From Robiginitomaculum sp. (GTDB taxonomy: Bacteria > Pseudomonadota > Alphaproteobacteria > Caulobacterales > Maricaulaceae): a stretch of DNA of 64,000 nucleotides. Below, piece by piece: positions 7,947 through 17,030 of the stretch. The notes beneath the pieces are model-generated. The model had not been told where the DNA came from, made no database searches, and worked only from the letters and a program-made list of their open reading frames with translations. Location of the stretch: NCBI GenBank assembly GCA_002733495.1, contig NVVV01000001.1:24158-88157 (forward strand), read 5' to 3'. Positions within the stretch are counted from its first letter, which is position 1, and every line of letters begins with the position of its first letter. The translations under genes and the position numbers were made by a program.

Positions 7947-7981
7947 CACAACACGTTAAAACAAAAAACGGAAACTTCATT

Positions 7982-8485
7982 ATGGTAGCAAGCACAAAAT
8001 CTGGCGGGCGCGCTCTTGGCAAGGGCGATTTGGCCCTGATCCGTGAGCTGGCCGACATCTTGCGCGATACGGACCTAAGCGAGATCGAGGTCGAGCGCGG
8101 CGATTTGAAACTGCGCGTCAGCCGCCAGATGGCCGCACAAATGGTGCAAGCTGCTTTGCCTGCGCCTGCCCTAGTGGAAACCAAATCCGCCCCCGCTGGC
8201 ATGGCGCCGGAAACCCCGGCCCCTGAGGCCGCCGTTGATTTTTCTGTTCACCCAGGTGCGATCCGCTCCCCCATGGTCGGCACGGTCTACCTGGCACCAG
8301 AACCCGGTGCCACGCCTTTCTTCAAGGTTGGCGACACGGTCAATGAAGGCGATACCTTATTGCTGATCGAAGCCATGAAAACCTTTAACCCCATCACCGC
8401 GCCGCAATCAGGCAAAATCATTGAAATTCTGGTTGATGATGGCGCGCCGATTGAATTTGATGAAACTCTGCTGGTGATTGGGTAA
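7982..8485 (+). CDS. accB: Biotin carboxyl carrier protein of acetyl-CoA carboxylase
   Basis: A 167-residue carrier of the carboxybiotin group between biotin carboxylase and the transferase subunits in malonyl-CoA synthesis. The N-terminal helix region (15-50) is followed by an Ala/Pro-rich linker (57-87) and the biotinyl domain. The biotin lysine is K133 in EAMKTFN. Thr in place of Met after the lysine is a known variant in alphaproteobacterial AccB. It lies 35 bases after aroQ and 5 bases before accC, so it is surely co-transcribed with accC. Confidence 0.96.
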   Translation: MVASTKSGGRALGKGDLALIRELADILRDTDLSEIEVERGDLKLRVSRQMAAQMVQAALPAPALVETKSAPAGMAPETPAPEAAVDFSVHPGAIRSPMVGTVYLAPEPGATPFFKVGDTVNEGDTLLLIEAMKTFNPITAPQSGKIIEILVDDGAPIEFDETLLVIG

Positions 8486-8490
8486 ACCTG

Positions 8491-9837
8491 GTGTTTGAAA
8501 AAGTTCTTATCGCCAATCGCGGCGAAATTGCCCTTCGTATTCACCGCGCGTGTCACGAAATGGGCATTGCCACCGTGGCGGTGCATTCCACTGCGGACCG
8601 CGATGCCAAGCATGTATTGCTGGCCGATGAAAGCGTCTGCATTGGCCCACCGGCAGCGGCGCAAAGCTATCTGAATGTGCCCTCCATTATGGCCGCTGCC
8701 GAGATCACCGGCGCAGACGCCGTGCATCCGGGCTATGGGTTTTTATCTGAGAACGCCCGCTTTGCCGAGATTGTGCAATCCCATGGCCTGACGTTTATTG
8801 GTCCCTCGCCAGACCACATCCGCCTTATGGGCGATAAAATCACTGCCAAAGTCGCCGTTAAAGAGGCCGGCATTCCCGTTGTACCGGGATCAGTTGGCGA
8901 GATTAACGACCCTGAAGATGCCATTGCCATTGCTAAGGATATTGGTTTTCCTCTGCTGGTCAAAGCCGCATCAGGTGGCGGTGGACGGGGCATGAAACTG
9001 GCCCGCAAAGAAGATGAACTGATCCAGGCGGTGCAAACCGCCCGCGCCGAAGCCGCCGCCGCCTTTGGCGATGGTACGGTCTATCTGGAACGGTATCTGG
9101 AACAGCCGCGCCATATCGAAGTGCAGGTGATTGCGGACAGTCACGGCAATGTTGTGCATTTGGGCGAACGCGATTGTTCGCTGCAACGACGCAACCAAAA
9201 AGTGCTGGAAGAGGCCCCCTCACCCGCCCTTGATCAGGCCGGACGCGAAGAGATTGGCCAGATTGTCAGAAAGGCCATCAGTAAAATCGGTTATTTGGGC
9301 GTAGGTACAGTTGAGTTCCTTTATGAGGACGGCAAGTTCTATTTTATCGAAATGAACACCCGCCTTCAGGTGGAACACCCGGTCACCGAAATGGTCACTG
9401 GCGTTGATCTGGTGCGCGAACAAATCGCCATTGCCGCTGGTGAAAAATTGTCTTTTACGCAAGATGATGTTCGCTTTAACGGCTGCGCTATTGAATGTCG
9501 CATCAATGCAGAACACCCGCGCACCTTCGTGCCTTCGCCTGGCAAAGTGCGCGAGTTTCATCCCCCCGGCGGTTTGGGCGTGCGCCTCGATTCTGCCGTC
9601 TATTCTGGTTATTCCATTCCGCCATACTATGACAGCCTGATCGGCAAATTGATCGTGCATGGGGCGTGCCGCGAAGATGCTCTGCGCCGCCTTTCGCGCT
9701 CGCTGGATGAGCTGGTGGTCACCGGCATTGAAACTACGCTGCCCTTATTTCAGGACTTGTTGAAAAACCCTGATTTCCAAAAGGGCGATTACCACATTCA
9801 CTGGCTGGAGGAATGGCTGGCCAAGCATGACAGCTAA
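8491..9837 (+). CDS. accC: Biotin carboxylase subunit of acetyl-CoA carboxylase
   Basis: ATP-dependent carboxylation of the biotin on AccB with bicarbonate. It is 448 residues, full length. HPGYGFLSEN (79-88), the glycine-rich ATP lid SGGGGRGMK (161-169) and EMNTRLQVEH near 290 are intact. The start is GTG, 5 bases after the accB stop. The N-terminal MFEKVLIANRGEIA is the usual beginning of the family, so no earlier start is needed. Confidence 0.97.
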   Translation: MFEKVLIANRGEIALRIHRACHEMGIATVAVHSTADRDAKHVLLADESVCIGPPAAAQSYLNVPSIMAAAEITGADAVHPGYGFLSENARFAEIVQSHGLTFIGPSPDHIRLMGDKITAKVAVKEAGIPVVPGSVGEINDPEDAIAIAKDIGFPLLVKAASGGGGRGMKLARKEDELIQAVQTARAEAAAAFGDGTVYLERYLEQPRHIEVQVIADSHGNVVHLGERDCSLQRRNQKVLEEAPSPALDQAGREEIGQIVRKAISKIGYLGVGTVEFLYEDGKFYFIEMNTRLQVEHPVTEMVTGVDLVREQIAIAAGEKLSFTQDDVRFNGCAIECRINAEHPRTFVPSPGKVREFHPPGGLGVRLDSAVYSGYSIPPYYDSLIGKLIVHGACREDALRRLSRSLDELVVTGIETTLPLFQDLLKNPDFQKGDYHIHWLEEWLAKHDS

Positions 9838-9840
9838 GCC

Positions 9841-10488
9841 ATGTCTGGCGTCCTAGGTCCCAAAGAATTACTGGCGCTTTATGCGCAGGGCCTGTTTCCC
9901 ATGGCTGACGGTCGCGAAGACACCCGCGCCGCCATTGTTGATCCGCCTTTGCGCGGCATTTTACCCCTGAACGCCTTGCACATTCCGCGCCGCCTGCGCC
10001 GCACCGTGCGCCAGAACATCTATGATGTGCGTGTCGACAGCGCCTTTGGTGCGGTAGTCGAAGCCTGCGCTGCGCGCGAAGATACATGGATCAGTCATGG
10101 CATAGAATATCTCTATGATGGGCTCTTTACCGAAGGCCATGCCCATTGCGTTGAATGCTGGCAGGGCGATGATCTGGTGGGCGGCCTTTATGGCGTTCGC
10201 CTTGGCGGGGCATTTTTCGGTGAAAGTATGTTTTCAACCGCGCGCGATGCCTCGAAAGTCGCGCTGGTGCATCTCTGCGCACGCCTGATCCAGGGCGGCT
10301 TTACCCTGCTGGATACGCAATTCATCACCAGCCATCTTGGCCAGTTCGGCGCAGAAGAAATTGCGCGCGCTGACTACCATAAACGCCTTGAAAAAGCCCT
10401 GCCGCTCAAGGGCGACTTTGCCGCTCTGCCAACCGGCACAAATGGCCAGAATGCGCTGGCCATTGTGGACGGCGCACAGGCTTCCTGA
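9841..10488 (+). CDS. aat: Leucyl/phenylalanyl-tRNA-protein transferase
   Basis: Adds Leu or Phe from aminoacyl-tRNA to proteins bearing N-terminal Arg or Lys, marking them for ClpAP (N-end rule). It is 215 residues. The GLFPMAD entry (17-23), GGLYGV (114-119) and [10 protein letters not shown] (123-132) motifs are characteristic. It starts 3 bases after accC. The partner N-end-rule transferase gene bpt is also in this window, at 38445-39176. Confidence 0.95.
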   Translation: MSGVLGPKELLALYAQGLFPMADGREDTRAAIVDPPLRGILPLNALHIPRRLRRTVRQNIYDVRVDSAFGAVVEACAAREDTWISHGIEYLYDGLFTEGHAHCVECWQGDDLVGGLYGVRLGGAFFGESMFSTARDASKVALVHLCARLIQGGFTLLDTQFITSHLGQFGAEEIARADYHKRLEKALPLKGDFAALPTGTNGQNALAIVDGAQAS

Positions 10489-10520
10489 AGCGCTCCAATG
10501 TTGAAGGTGTGAAAATAAAA

Positions 10521-10605
10521 TTGCCCCCTAATTTGCCTCTTGTTTACCCCTTAATTTAGATAAATGAGCCTTTATTTACCCTTAATTACCCCTCTTTTAC
10601 CCTTG
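10521..10605. repeat. Cluster of TTTACCC / CCTTAATT repeats between aat and the DUF2155 gene
   Basis: The 236-base convergent gap 10489-10724 holds no gene. Within it, TTTACCC occurs at 10543-10549, 10575-10581 and 10596-10602, with an ATTACCCC at 10586-10593. The longer element TTTACCC(C)TTAATT is present twice (10543-10556 and 10575-10587), and a CCCCCTAATTT variant lies at 10524-10534. The stretch is pyrimidine-rich on the plus strand and unlike its surroundings. No terminator with a T-run was found. Function unknown. Confidence 0.5.
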
Positions 10606-10724
10606 TAAAGCGAGGATAGGGCGCACTTTATCCCCGGTGGGGCAAAATAGTTTATACTGGTGTGTTTAAATAAGGCAGGTTGAAAGGAGCGTGCGTATAG
10701 AAAAATGCAAATAGCGGCTTCAGA

Positions 10725-11138
10725 TCAGCCCTTGCAGTCAAGAACCCAGACATCATAAATCGGGTGCTCCAAGGCGTTCAGTGCCGGGTTGGAGGCAAAC
10801 ATCCATCCAGAAAATATCTCTTCGCCGTCTGTTTGCTTTCCAGAACCGTCAGTGCGCCGGTCTTTGACATTCATAAACACATAGACTTCGGGCTTTTCTT
10901 CGGGCGGGGTTTTGCGGCAATAATTGACGGTGATGCTGAGCGTGCCAAAGGTCACAGTGCTGTTCACCGGCGCTTCAAAATCCTGGGTTTTGGCACTGAT
11001 TTTATCAAGGCCGCGCAGCACAGCCACACTGCCTGCGCGCGAAGACAAAAGGTCCTGCGAGGGCACGGCCTGCGCGGTGGCAATGCCAGGCAGGCACGCC
11101 AATAAAAGGGCGAAAAGCGTGAACTGAATAATGCGCAT
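10725..11138 (-). CDS. DUF2155 periplasmic protein
   Basis: A 137-residue exported protein with a clear signal peptide (hydrophobic 4-18, cleavage after ATAQA). The mature part has the DUF2155 pattern: an LDKISAKT start, a beta-rich middle with YCRKTPPEEKPE, SGWMFASNPALNALEHP and a C-terminal WVLDC. The two cysteines could form a disulfide. The family is almost confined to alphaproteobacteria and is usually found beside mlaD-like and NDUFA12-like genes, as here. Function unknown. Confidence 0.88.
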   Translation of the reverse strand: MRIIQFTLFALLLACLPGIATAQAVPSQDLLSSRAGSVAVLRGLDKISAKTQDFEAPVNSTVTFGTLSITVNYCRKTPPEEKPEVYVFMNVKDRRTDGSGKQTDGEEIFSGWMFASNPALNALEHPIYDVWVLDCKG

Positions 11139-11179
11139 AAGCCTATTATCGAAAAAAGATGTGACGTGATTATGACCGC

Positions 11180-11638
11180 TTACTGGTCAGATTCTGATGA
11201 TGAACCGCCGGCAAATTGCCCCAAAAGTGACAACAAGTCCACTGCACCTTGCGTAAAATCGAACTCTTGGCCATCTTCAAGAAGGTCTTCTTCGGCCCCC
11301 GGATCAATGGAAATATAGGCGGAACCCAATAATCCATCTGTGGTAATACGGGCAACAGAATCCTCTGGCACGGGAATGCCTGCGTGGATGCTCATATCCA
11401 CTTTGGCATCAAAGGTTTTGGTATCCAGTGAAATGTTGCTGATGATGCCGACTTTCACACCGGCCATACGCACATCGGATCCGGCATTGACGCCGCCGAT
11501 TGAACCAAACTTGGCTGTCAGGGTATAGTCATTGCGGTTTTGCCCTTCGCCCACGGTCTGCATGGCATACAAAACAAAAAATCCAGCCGCGACCAGAACC
11601 AGCAGACCGACAAGGGTTTCAACAAGTTGCCCACGCAT
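11180..11638 (-). CDS. mlaD: MlaD-type MCE-domain lipid transport protein
   Basis: A 152-residue inner-membrane-anchored MCE protein. One N-terminal helix (about 7-26) is followed by the MCE domain (36-115), with GGVNAGSDVRMAGVKVG as the typical start. An acidic, Ser-rich tail (Gly-Gly-Ser-Ser-Ser-Glu-Ser-Asp-Gln) closes it. It belongs to the hexameric substrate-binding part of the Mla system, which maintains outer-membrane lipid asymmetry. The ABC parts mlaE and mlaF are not near by. The start overlaps the NDUFA12-like gene's stop by one base. Confidence 0.9.
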   Translation of the reverse strand: MRGQLVETLVGLLVLVAAGFFVLYAMQTVGEGQNRNDYTLTAKFGSIGGVNAGSDVRMAGVKVGIISNISLDTKTFDAKVDMSIHAGIPVPEDSVARITTDGLLGSAYISIDPGAEEDLLEDGQEFDFTQGAVDLLSLLGQFAGGSSSESDQ

Positions 11639-12048
11639 CAGGATTTTGCCTCATCAGGCGTCCAGGCCTCGTAATCGCCGGTGGCGTGCGGACGGTGCCC
11701 GTTATTCGCCAGCGCCCCTTTGGGGTGCCAAGCATAAATGGTGCCGGTCAGGTTTGGCTGGTGGTCTTTTTCCCAGGCCTTGCGCGGCAAGGGCGCTTCG
11801 GTCGGCGGTGCATCAAAGGTGTGATGCATCCAGCCATGCCATTCTGTTGGCACGCGCGAGCCATCGGCATACCCTTTATAGGTCACCCAGCGGCGTTTTT
11901 GATTATAAATGCCAGGCTTTTTTTCTTCGTAATAGATGTTGCCAAACTCGTCTTCACCGACTTTCCGGCCATGCTTGGCAATGGTGAGCAGTGTCCCAAG
12001 GGTCGCGCCGTCCCACCAGGCAAACAGTCTTTTGATAAAGAGTAACAT
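11638..12048 (-). CDS. NDUFA12-type NADH:ubiquinone oxidoreductase accessory protein
   Basis: A 136-residue protein of the NDUFA12 (B17.2) family, an accessory subunit of complex I in mitochondria and alphaproteobacteria. The conserved GTLLTIAKHGRKVGEDEFGN, RRWVTYKGYADGSRVP and EWHGWMHHT segments are all present. It probably sits on the peripheral arm of NADH dehydrogenase. It is first in a run with mlaD and DUF2155, a widespread alphaproteobacterial order whose logic is unclear. Confidence 0.93.
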   Translation of the reverse strand: MLLFIKRLFAWWDGATLGTLLTIAKHGRKVGEDEFGNIYYEEKKPGIYNQKRRWVTYKGYADGSRVPTEWHGWMHHTFDAPPTEAPLPRKAWEKDHQPNLTGTIYAWHPKGALANNGHRPHATGDYEAWTPDEAKS

Positions 12049-12157
12049 GATCAGATTCGCCTCTCTTGCATTGCGCAGACTATGCCGCGAGGCGCGCCCA
12101 AGGTCCAGAGGCCAAATTCACCTGTTACAATTGGCCGCTATAGTTACAAACACGGGG

Positions 12158-12889
12158 TCAGCCATGCCCGCCATGTTCAAGGCGTTCGATCATACGTTTC
12201 CGCGCCTCGGGCAAGACTTTATCGACAGGCCATAACACCCGTCGTTCCAGAAAATAGCCGGTCAAAGTTAGCCCAGCCAGCACATCACCGGAATTCAGGG
12301 GCGCAGGTTCACGCCTCAAGAAGCCTGGCAGAATTAACAGCTTGTCCAGATATGGCTTGGCCGCTTCGGCGCAAACGGCCTGACCGCTGCGGGGGCTGAC
12401 ATGGGTCAGATTTTCGGCACTTCCCGTGGCGGCACAGCGGTCCAGTTGCAGGCCATAGCCCAGCTCACGCAAGACGCCAGCCTCCCAACGTACATAAAGG
12501 GCGGGCCAGATTTCCACATTGGGCATTTGCGCAATGAGCACATCAAAGGCCTCAAATATGTGCGGCTGGGCCTCACGTTCCGGCAAGGTCAGACTGGCCA
12601 TGGCGCTGGCCGAAGCCAGCCCACCAAGCGCCAGGGCATTATCAAATAGCGCCGGGGCACGGGCTTCAACGGCTTCAAAGGAAAAGGTGCCTAAATGTTC
12701 AGACAGGCGGGCACGCCAGTGCACATCAACTACATTGCCAGGTTGCAAAATACCGCGCAAACGCTTGCCCGTTGCGCCGCGCACCAGCCCGGCATGACGG
12801 CCATATTGCGGGGTCAGCACCTCGACAATGGCGCTGCTCTCCCCATGGGAACGCACCATTAGGATTATGGCGCGGTCCTGCCACTCCAT
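12158..12889 (-). CDS. recO: DNA repair protein RecO
   Basis: Loads RecA on SSB-coated DNA together with RecR in the RecFOR pathway. It is 243 residues, with the N-terminal OB fold (MEWQDRAIILMVRSHGESSA; then GLVRGATGKRLRG) and a helical C-terminal domain. It is the last gene of the long minus-strand run from rpoZ, and its ATG overlaps the era stop (TAATG). It has no paired zinc-ligand cysteines, as in other RecO proteins of this class. Confidence 0.93.
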   Translation of the reverse strand: MEWQDRAIILMVRSHGESSAIVEVLTPQYGRHAGLVRGATGKRLRGILQPGNVVDVHWRARLSEHLGTFSFEAVEARAPALFDNALALGGLASASAMASLTLPEREAQPHIFEAFDVLIAQMPNVEIWPALYVRWEAGVLRELGYGLQLDRCAATGSAENLTHVSPRSGQAVCAEAAKPYLDKLLILPGFLRREPAPLNSGDVLAGLTLTGYFLERRVLWPVDKVLPEARKRMIERLEHGGHG

Positions 12890-13839
12890 TACTCTAGCTC
12901 TAATCCAAAGAGTGCCAGATGGGATCGGTCATTGGCCCAGTTTTCGCGCACTTTGACATGCAGAAACAAATGTACCTTGCGATCAAACATGTGTGATAGC
13001 TCCTGACGGGAAGTTGCGCCAATGGCTTTGATCACCTGCCCGCCTTTGCCCAGCACGATTTTACGCTGGCTTTCACGTTGAACGTAAATCACCTGACCAA
13101 TCCGTACCGCCCCATTGCGGTGTTCTTCCCAGGTCTCGGTCTCAACACTGGCGGCATAGGGCAGTTCTTCATGCACCCGCAGCATCAGCTTTTCGCGTGT
13201 CACTTCGGCGGCCAGAAGGCGCGACGGCAGGTCGGCAATCTGATCTTTCGGATAATGCCACGGTCCTTCGGGCATGGCAGTTGCCAGCCTGGCTTTCAGG
13301 GCTTTCAGCCCCAACCCCTTACTGGCGCTTATCATGAAAGTTTCGTTGTAACGCCCTGTTTCCTCAAAATGTTTCGCCAGCTTAAGCAGGTCTTCCTTGT
13401 CTAAAAGGTCAATCTTGTTTAACGCCAGATCGGCCTTTAATTCATGAGTTTTCAGGCCTTTGATAATGCGATCAACGTCCTTGAAGGCCAATTGATCCTG
13501 CGCCTTGGCGCCTTTTGCGTTCAAAACCCGCGCATAGGCCGGGGCATCCACCAGATGTACGATTTTATCGGCTTCGGCGGCGCCGTTCCAGGCGGCCTGC
13601 ACCATGGCCCGGTCCAAAGCGCGTTTGGGGCTGAAGATGCCGGGGGTGTCCACCAGAACGATCTGGCTTTGGCCTTCGACCAGAACGCCGCGCACATTAA
13701 AGCGCGTGGTCTGCACCTTATGGGTGACGATAGAGACCTTGGCCCCGACCAATTTGTTGACCAGTGTGGATTTACCGGCATTGGGCGCGCCGATGATGGC
13801 GGTAAAGCCGCAACGTGTATCCTCTGATGAGGTTGTCAT
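12889..13839 (-). CDS. era: GTPase Era
   Basis: Essential GTPase binding the 3' end of 16S rRNA during 30S assembly. It is 316 residues. G1 is GAPNAGKS (17-24), G3 is DTPG (64-67) and G4 is NKID near 140. The C-terminal KH domain carries GKGGQVIKAIGA. It is coupled to rnc (ATGA overlap) and to recO, the classic rnc-era-recO unit. Confidence 0.97.
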   Translation of the reverse strand: MTTSSEDTRCGFTAIIGAPNAGKSTLVNKLVGAKVSIVTHKVQTTRFNVRGVLVEGQSQIVLVDTPGIFSPKRALDRAMVQAAWNGAAEADKIVHLVDAPAYARVLNAKGAKAQDQLAFKDVDRIIKGLKTHELKADLALNKIDLLDKEDLLKLAKHFEETGRYNETFMISASKGLGLKALKARLATAMPEGPWHYPKDQIADLPSRLLAAEVTREKLMLRVHEELPYAASVETETWEEHRNGAVRIGQVIYVQRESQRKIVLGKGGQVIKAIGATSRQELSHMFDRKVHLFLHVKVRENWANDRSHLALFGLELE

Positions 13840-14528
13840 GTTTTCTTTCTCATTTCCAATAGCTTGCGCGCCGCTTCGCGTTCGGCTGCCTGTTTGTTTC
13901 TTGCTTTACCTTGCGTTATCAGGCCCCCAGCCTTGATCTCGATCAGAAATTCGGGGGCATGGTCCGGGCCGGAGCGCTCCAGCAAAGTATAAATTGGCAA
14001 GGCATGCCCCTGGCCCTGCGCCCATTCCTGGACTTGACTTTTGGGGTCGTGAATGGATTTTCCCTCTTCGGACAATTCATCGCCCCAGAAGGTAACAAAA
14101 AAAGCCTTTGCGGCTTCCAGCCCGCCATCAACATAGAGCGCACCCAGCACGGCTTCGCAGGCATCGCCTAGAATTTTTTCCTTGTCCCGTCCTCCGCTTT
14201 TAGCTTCGGATTTGGATAATAACAGAAACTCACCGATGCCGGCGCGGCGGGCGGCCCGGGCGCAGGCCTCTTTACGTACCAATGCATTTAGCCTCGGTGC
14301 CATATCGCCTTCGTTAAAACGCTGATCTGCATTAAACAAAAACTGCGCAGCCAACAGCCCAAGAACCCGGTCGCCCAGAAATTCCAGACGTTCGTTATCG
14401 CGCGCCGTATTGCGCCCATCGCCATAGCTGGAATGGGTCAGCGCCCGGCTCAACAAATCATTGTTTTTAAACTGATACCCCAGTTTGTTCTGAAAATCTT
14501 CCAAAGCAGGGTTGGCAGGGCTGCTCAC
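13836..14528 (-). CDS. rnc: Ribonuclease III
   Basis: Double-strand-specific endonuclease for rRNA and mRNA processing. It is 230 residues: RNase III domain with the signature ERLEFLGDRVLG (47-58), a second acidic patch in KEKILGDACEAVLGA, then a double-stranded RNA-binding domain (about 156-225). It overlaps lepB and era by 4 bases each. Confidence 0.96.
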   Translation of the reverse strand: MSSPANPALEDFQNKLGYQFKNNDLLSRALTHSSYGDGRNTARDNERLEFLGDRVLGLLAAQFLFNADQRFNEGDMAPRLNALVRKEACARAARRAGIGEFLLLSKSEAKSGGRDKEKILGDACEAVLGALYVDGGLEAAKAFFVTFWGDELSEEGKSIHDPKSQVQEWAQGQGHALPIYTLLERSGPDHAPEFLIEIKAGGLITQGKARNKQAAEREAARKLLEMRKKT

Positions 14529-15289
14529 TTGTTTTTGCGCAGGCTAACCAAGGCCCGCCCCCGGAAATTATACCATGTCCACGGCTTGAACAGGCTGAAC
14601 TTGTCATTGACAGAAACCAGAATACGCTCCCCGCGTCCAACCAGGTTTTGTGCAGGCACGAAGCCCCAATCCCGACTGTCGAGCGAATTATCCCGATTAT
14701 CACCCATCATGAAATAATGCCCCGGCGGCACACGATAAACCGGCGTGTTATCATAGTGGCCATTATCAGTCATATTATAGGTAATATAGCTGTGGCCATT
14801 GGGCATGGTCTCGCGAAAACGCGTTACAATGCGTGAACCACCACGATGTTCCACAATGGTCTCTTCACCGGCACTTTCGCGCTTTAAGGCCTTGCCGTTC
14901 AGGTAAACGCGGCCATTTTTTATTTGAACAGTATCACCCGGCAAACCAATAAGGCGCTTGATATAGTCAAATTTGGTATCGCGGGGCCATTTGAAGACAA
15001 CAATATCACCGCGTTTTGGGTCGCGGCCCAAAAAGCGCCCTTTGAAAAGATTTAAATTAAAGGGGAGAGAATAGCGGCTGTACCCATAGGCGTATTTAGA
15101 CGAAATCAGATAATCGCCAACCAGCAATTGCGGGCGCATGGATTCAGACGGGATCGTAAAAGGCTGATAGAGCACGGTACGCAATACAGCCGCAATGAGC
15201 AGCGCCCAGAAAATGGTGCGAATGGTTTCGCCCCACCCTTCGGCCTCTTGCGTCTTCGCGTCTGCCTTACCCTCAACATTACTGGCCAT
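14525..15289 (-). CDS. lepB: Signal peptidase I
   Basis: Inner-membrane serine-lysine protease that removes Sec and Tat signal peptides. It is 254 residues, with a single N-terminal membrane segment (about 24-43). The catalytic Ser lies in PSESMRP (S50) and the general base in YIKRLIGLPGD (K111). The box GDNRDNS (196-202) is intact. It sits 3 bases after acpS and is coupled to rnc. Confidence 0.96.
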   Translation of the reverse strand: MASNVEGKADAKTQEAEGWGETIRTIFWALLIAAVLRTVLYQPFTIPSESMRPQLLVGDYLISSKYAYGYSRYSLPFNLNLFKGRFLGRDPKRGDIVVFKWPRDTKFDYIKRLIGLPGDTVQIKNGRVYLNGKALKRESAGEETIVEHRGGSRIVTRFRETMPNGHSYITYNMTDNGHYDNTPVYRVPPGHYFMMGDNRDNSLDSRDWGFVPAQNLVGRGERILVSVNDKFSLFKPWTWYNFRGRALVSLRKNK

Positions 15290-15292
15290 GCT

Positions 15293-15691
15293 CTATATTT
15301 TCCTAGCTTCAATCACCACAAACGCTTGCGCAAGCGGGTAATCATCAGTGATCGTTAAATGAATGATGGGCTGATACCCCTTTGGGGTCAATTCGTCCAG
15401 ACGGCGCTCTGCACCGCCCTGCAAGATCATGGTTGGTCTCCCCGTGGGCAGATTTTCGACGCCCAGTTCGCGCCAGGCCACCCCGAATTTAACACCTGTT
15501 CCCAGCGCCTTGGCACAGGCCTCTTTGGCGGCGAAGCGTTTAGCGTATGACGCAGCACGCTCTTTGCGCCGATCAGATTTTTCGCGCTCTATGGGCGTAA
15601 AAACACGGGTAGTGAAACGCTCGCCAAAACGAGCCAGTGTTTTCTCTATGCGGGTTATATCGCACAGGTCCGCGCCAATACCCAAAATCAT
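15293..15691 (-). CDS. acpS: Holo-[acyl-carrier-protein] synthase
   Basis: Transfers 4'-phosphopantetheine from CoA to apo-ACP. It is 132 residues from the ATG that overlaps the pdxJ stop codon (ATGA at 15688-15691); an ATG seven codons upstream lies inside pdxJ and is less likely. The N-terminal [11 protein letters not shown] holds the Mg-binding Asp and [16 protein letters not shown] the second metal and CoA site. Confidence 0.95.
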   Translation of the reverse strand: MILGIGADLCDITRIEKTLARFGERFTTRVFTPIEREKSDRRKERAASYAKRFAAKEACAKALGTGVKFGVAWRELGVENLPTGRPTMILQGGAERRLDELTPKGYQPIIHLTITDDYPLAQAFVVIEARKI

Positions 15692-16437
15692 AAGGCTTTC
15701 TCGTTTCGGCAATGGGCAATAAGGTCACGCATGTGGATAATGGCTTCGGAAAGACCACAGAATATGGCCTCACTAATCAAAAAATGCCCTATATTCAACT
15801 CTTTAACTTCTTCAATCGCCGCCACAGGCGTGACGCTGTTAAACGTCAGGCCATGGCCTGCATGGATTTCCAATCCCTGACGGTGCCCAAAACTGGCTGC
15901 ATCGCGCAAATCATTCAAAATTGCCTCTGCCCTGGCCGTATCACCGGCATTACAGGCATCGGCATAGGCCCCGGTGTGCAGTTCGACCACAGGCGCGCCC
16001 AAGGCAAGGGCAGCCTCCAACTGGTTGCGAGAAGGCTCAATGAACAGAGACACCCGGGTGCCATTTTCGCGCAATGCACCCACAAAACGCGCCAAATGGT
16101 TATGTTGGCCCGCCGCATCCAGCCCGCCCTCTGTGGTGCGCTCCTCGCGCTTTTCAGGCACGATACAGGCGGCGTGGGGGCGCGCGTTCAGGGCAATGGC
16201 CAACATTTCATCGGTTGCCGCCATTTCAAGGTTCAGCGGCAGGTCAATTTCTTCGCCAAGGCGTACAATATCCCGGTCGGTAATATGGCGTCGGTCCTCA
16301 CGCAAATGCGCGGTAATGCCATCGGCCCCGGCTTTGGCCGCGATATGCGCCGCCTTTACCGGATCCGGATAGTTTCCGCCACGGGCATTACGGATCGTCG
16401 CCACATGGTCGATATTGACGCCAAGACGGGGGGTCAT
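15688..16437 (-). CDS. pdxJ: Pyridoxine 5'-phosphate synthase
   Basis: Closes the pyridoxine ring from 3-amino-2-oxopropyl phosphate and deoxyxylulose 5-phosphate in the long (DXP-dependent) vitamin B6 pathway. It is 249 residues, a TIM barrel. [16 protein letters not shown] is the classic start; [16 protein letters not shown] (35-50) and the late GHGLTF phosphate loop are intact. It is coupled to pyrE upstream and acpS downstream by 4-base overlaps. Confidence 0.97.
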   Translation of the reverse strand: MTPRLGVNIDHVATIRNARGGNYPDPVKAAHIAAKAGADGITAHLREDRRHITDRDIVRLGEEIDLPLNLEMAATDEMLAIALNARPHAACIVPEKREERTTEGGLDAAGQHNHLARFVGALRENGTRVSLFIEPSRNQLEAALALGAPVVELHTGAYADACNAGDTARAEAILNDLRDAASFGHRQGLEIHAGHGLTFNSVTPVAAIEEVKELNIGHFLISEAIFCGLSEAIIHMRDLIAHCRNEKAL

Positions 16438-17021
16438 GCGTGCAAATCTCGACTGCCGGGTTTGTGGGGAGTAATCGCGGCCAGCTCAGCAGGTACATCG
16501 TCCGGGGCATAGGTTGGAAAATCAACTTGCGCCAATGAAATCAGCGGGGCACCCACATCGGCTTTGCCGCCAGAGCGGTCAATAAGACAGGCCTCGGCCA
16601 CCACATTGGCCCCAAGGGCGCGCACCGCCTCAATGCATTCGCGCGAAGACAGGCCGGTGGTGATGATGTCTTCGACAATTAGCACCCGCGCGCCTTTTGT
16701 CAGCGTAAAGCCACGGCGAAGGCAAAACGCGCCCTCTACGCGCTCGACATACATGGCTGGCAATTCCATTTGCCGGGCCGTTTCATAGCCCGGAATGATG
16801 CCGCCAACGGCGGGCGATATAATGGCGTCAAAGGGGCCAATTTCTGCGGCCTCGACCTTTGCTGCCAGCGCCTTGCACAGTTTTTCCGTGCGCGCCGGGT
16901 TCATGAATATAAAGGCTTTTTGCAAGAAAAATGGGCTATGACGCCCGGATGACAAAACAAAGTGCCCTTCCAGCAAGGCACCAACCTCGCGAAATTCCTG
17001 CAAAACATCATTGGTATTCAT
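16434..17021 (-). CDS. pyrE: Orotate phosphoribosyltransferase
   Basis: Makes orotidine 5'-phosphate from orotate and PRPP in pyrimidine synthesis. It is 195 residues. The PRPP-binding signature [12 protein letters not shown] is at 113-124 and the [11 protein letters not shown] substrate segment at 24-34. It begins 9 bases after rsh and is coupled to pdxJ. Confidence 0.95.
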   Translation of the reverse strand: MNTNDVLQEFREVGALLEGHFVLSSGRHSPFFLQKAFIFMNPARTEKLCKALAAKVEAAEIGPFDAIISPAVGGIIPGYETARQMELPAMYVERVEGAFCLRRGFTLTKGARVLIVEDIITTGLSSRECIEAVRALGANVVAEACLIDRSGGKADVGAPLISLAQVDFPTYAPDDVPAELAAITPHKPGSRDLHA

Positions 17022-17030
17022 AAGGCAATC

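Noticed and set aside
8377-8385. Unusual residue after the biotin lysine of AccB (EAMKTFN)
   Set aside because: Thr at this position is a known variant in alphaproteobacterial AccB, so it is not a sign of lost biotinylation.
10629-10645. CCCC-GGT-GGGG as a terminator for aat or DUF2155
   Set aside because: A four-base-pair stem with no T-run on either strand; too weak to call.
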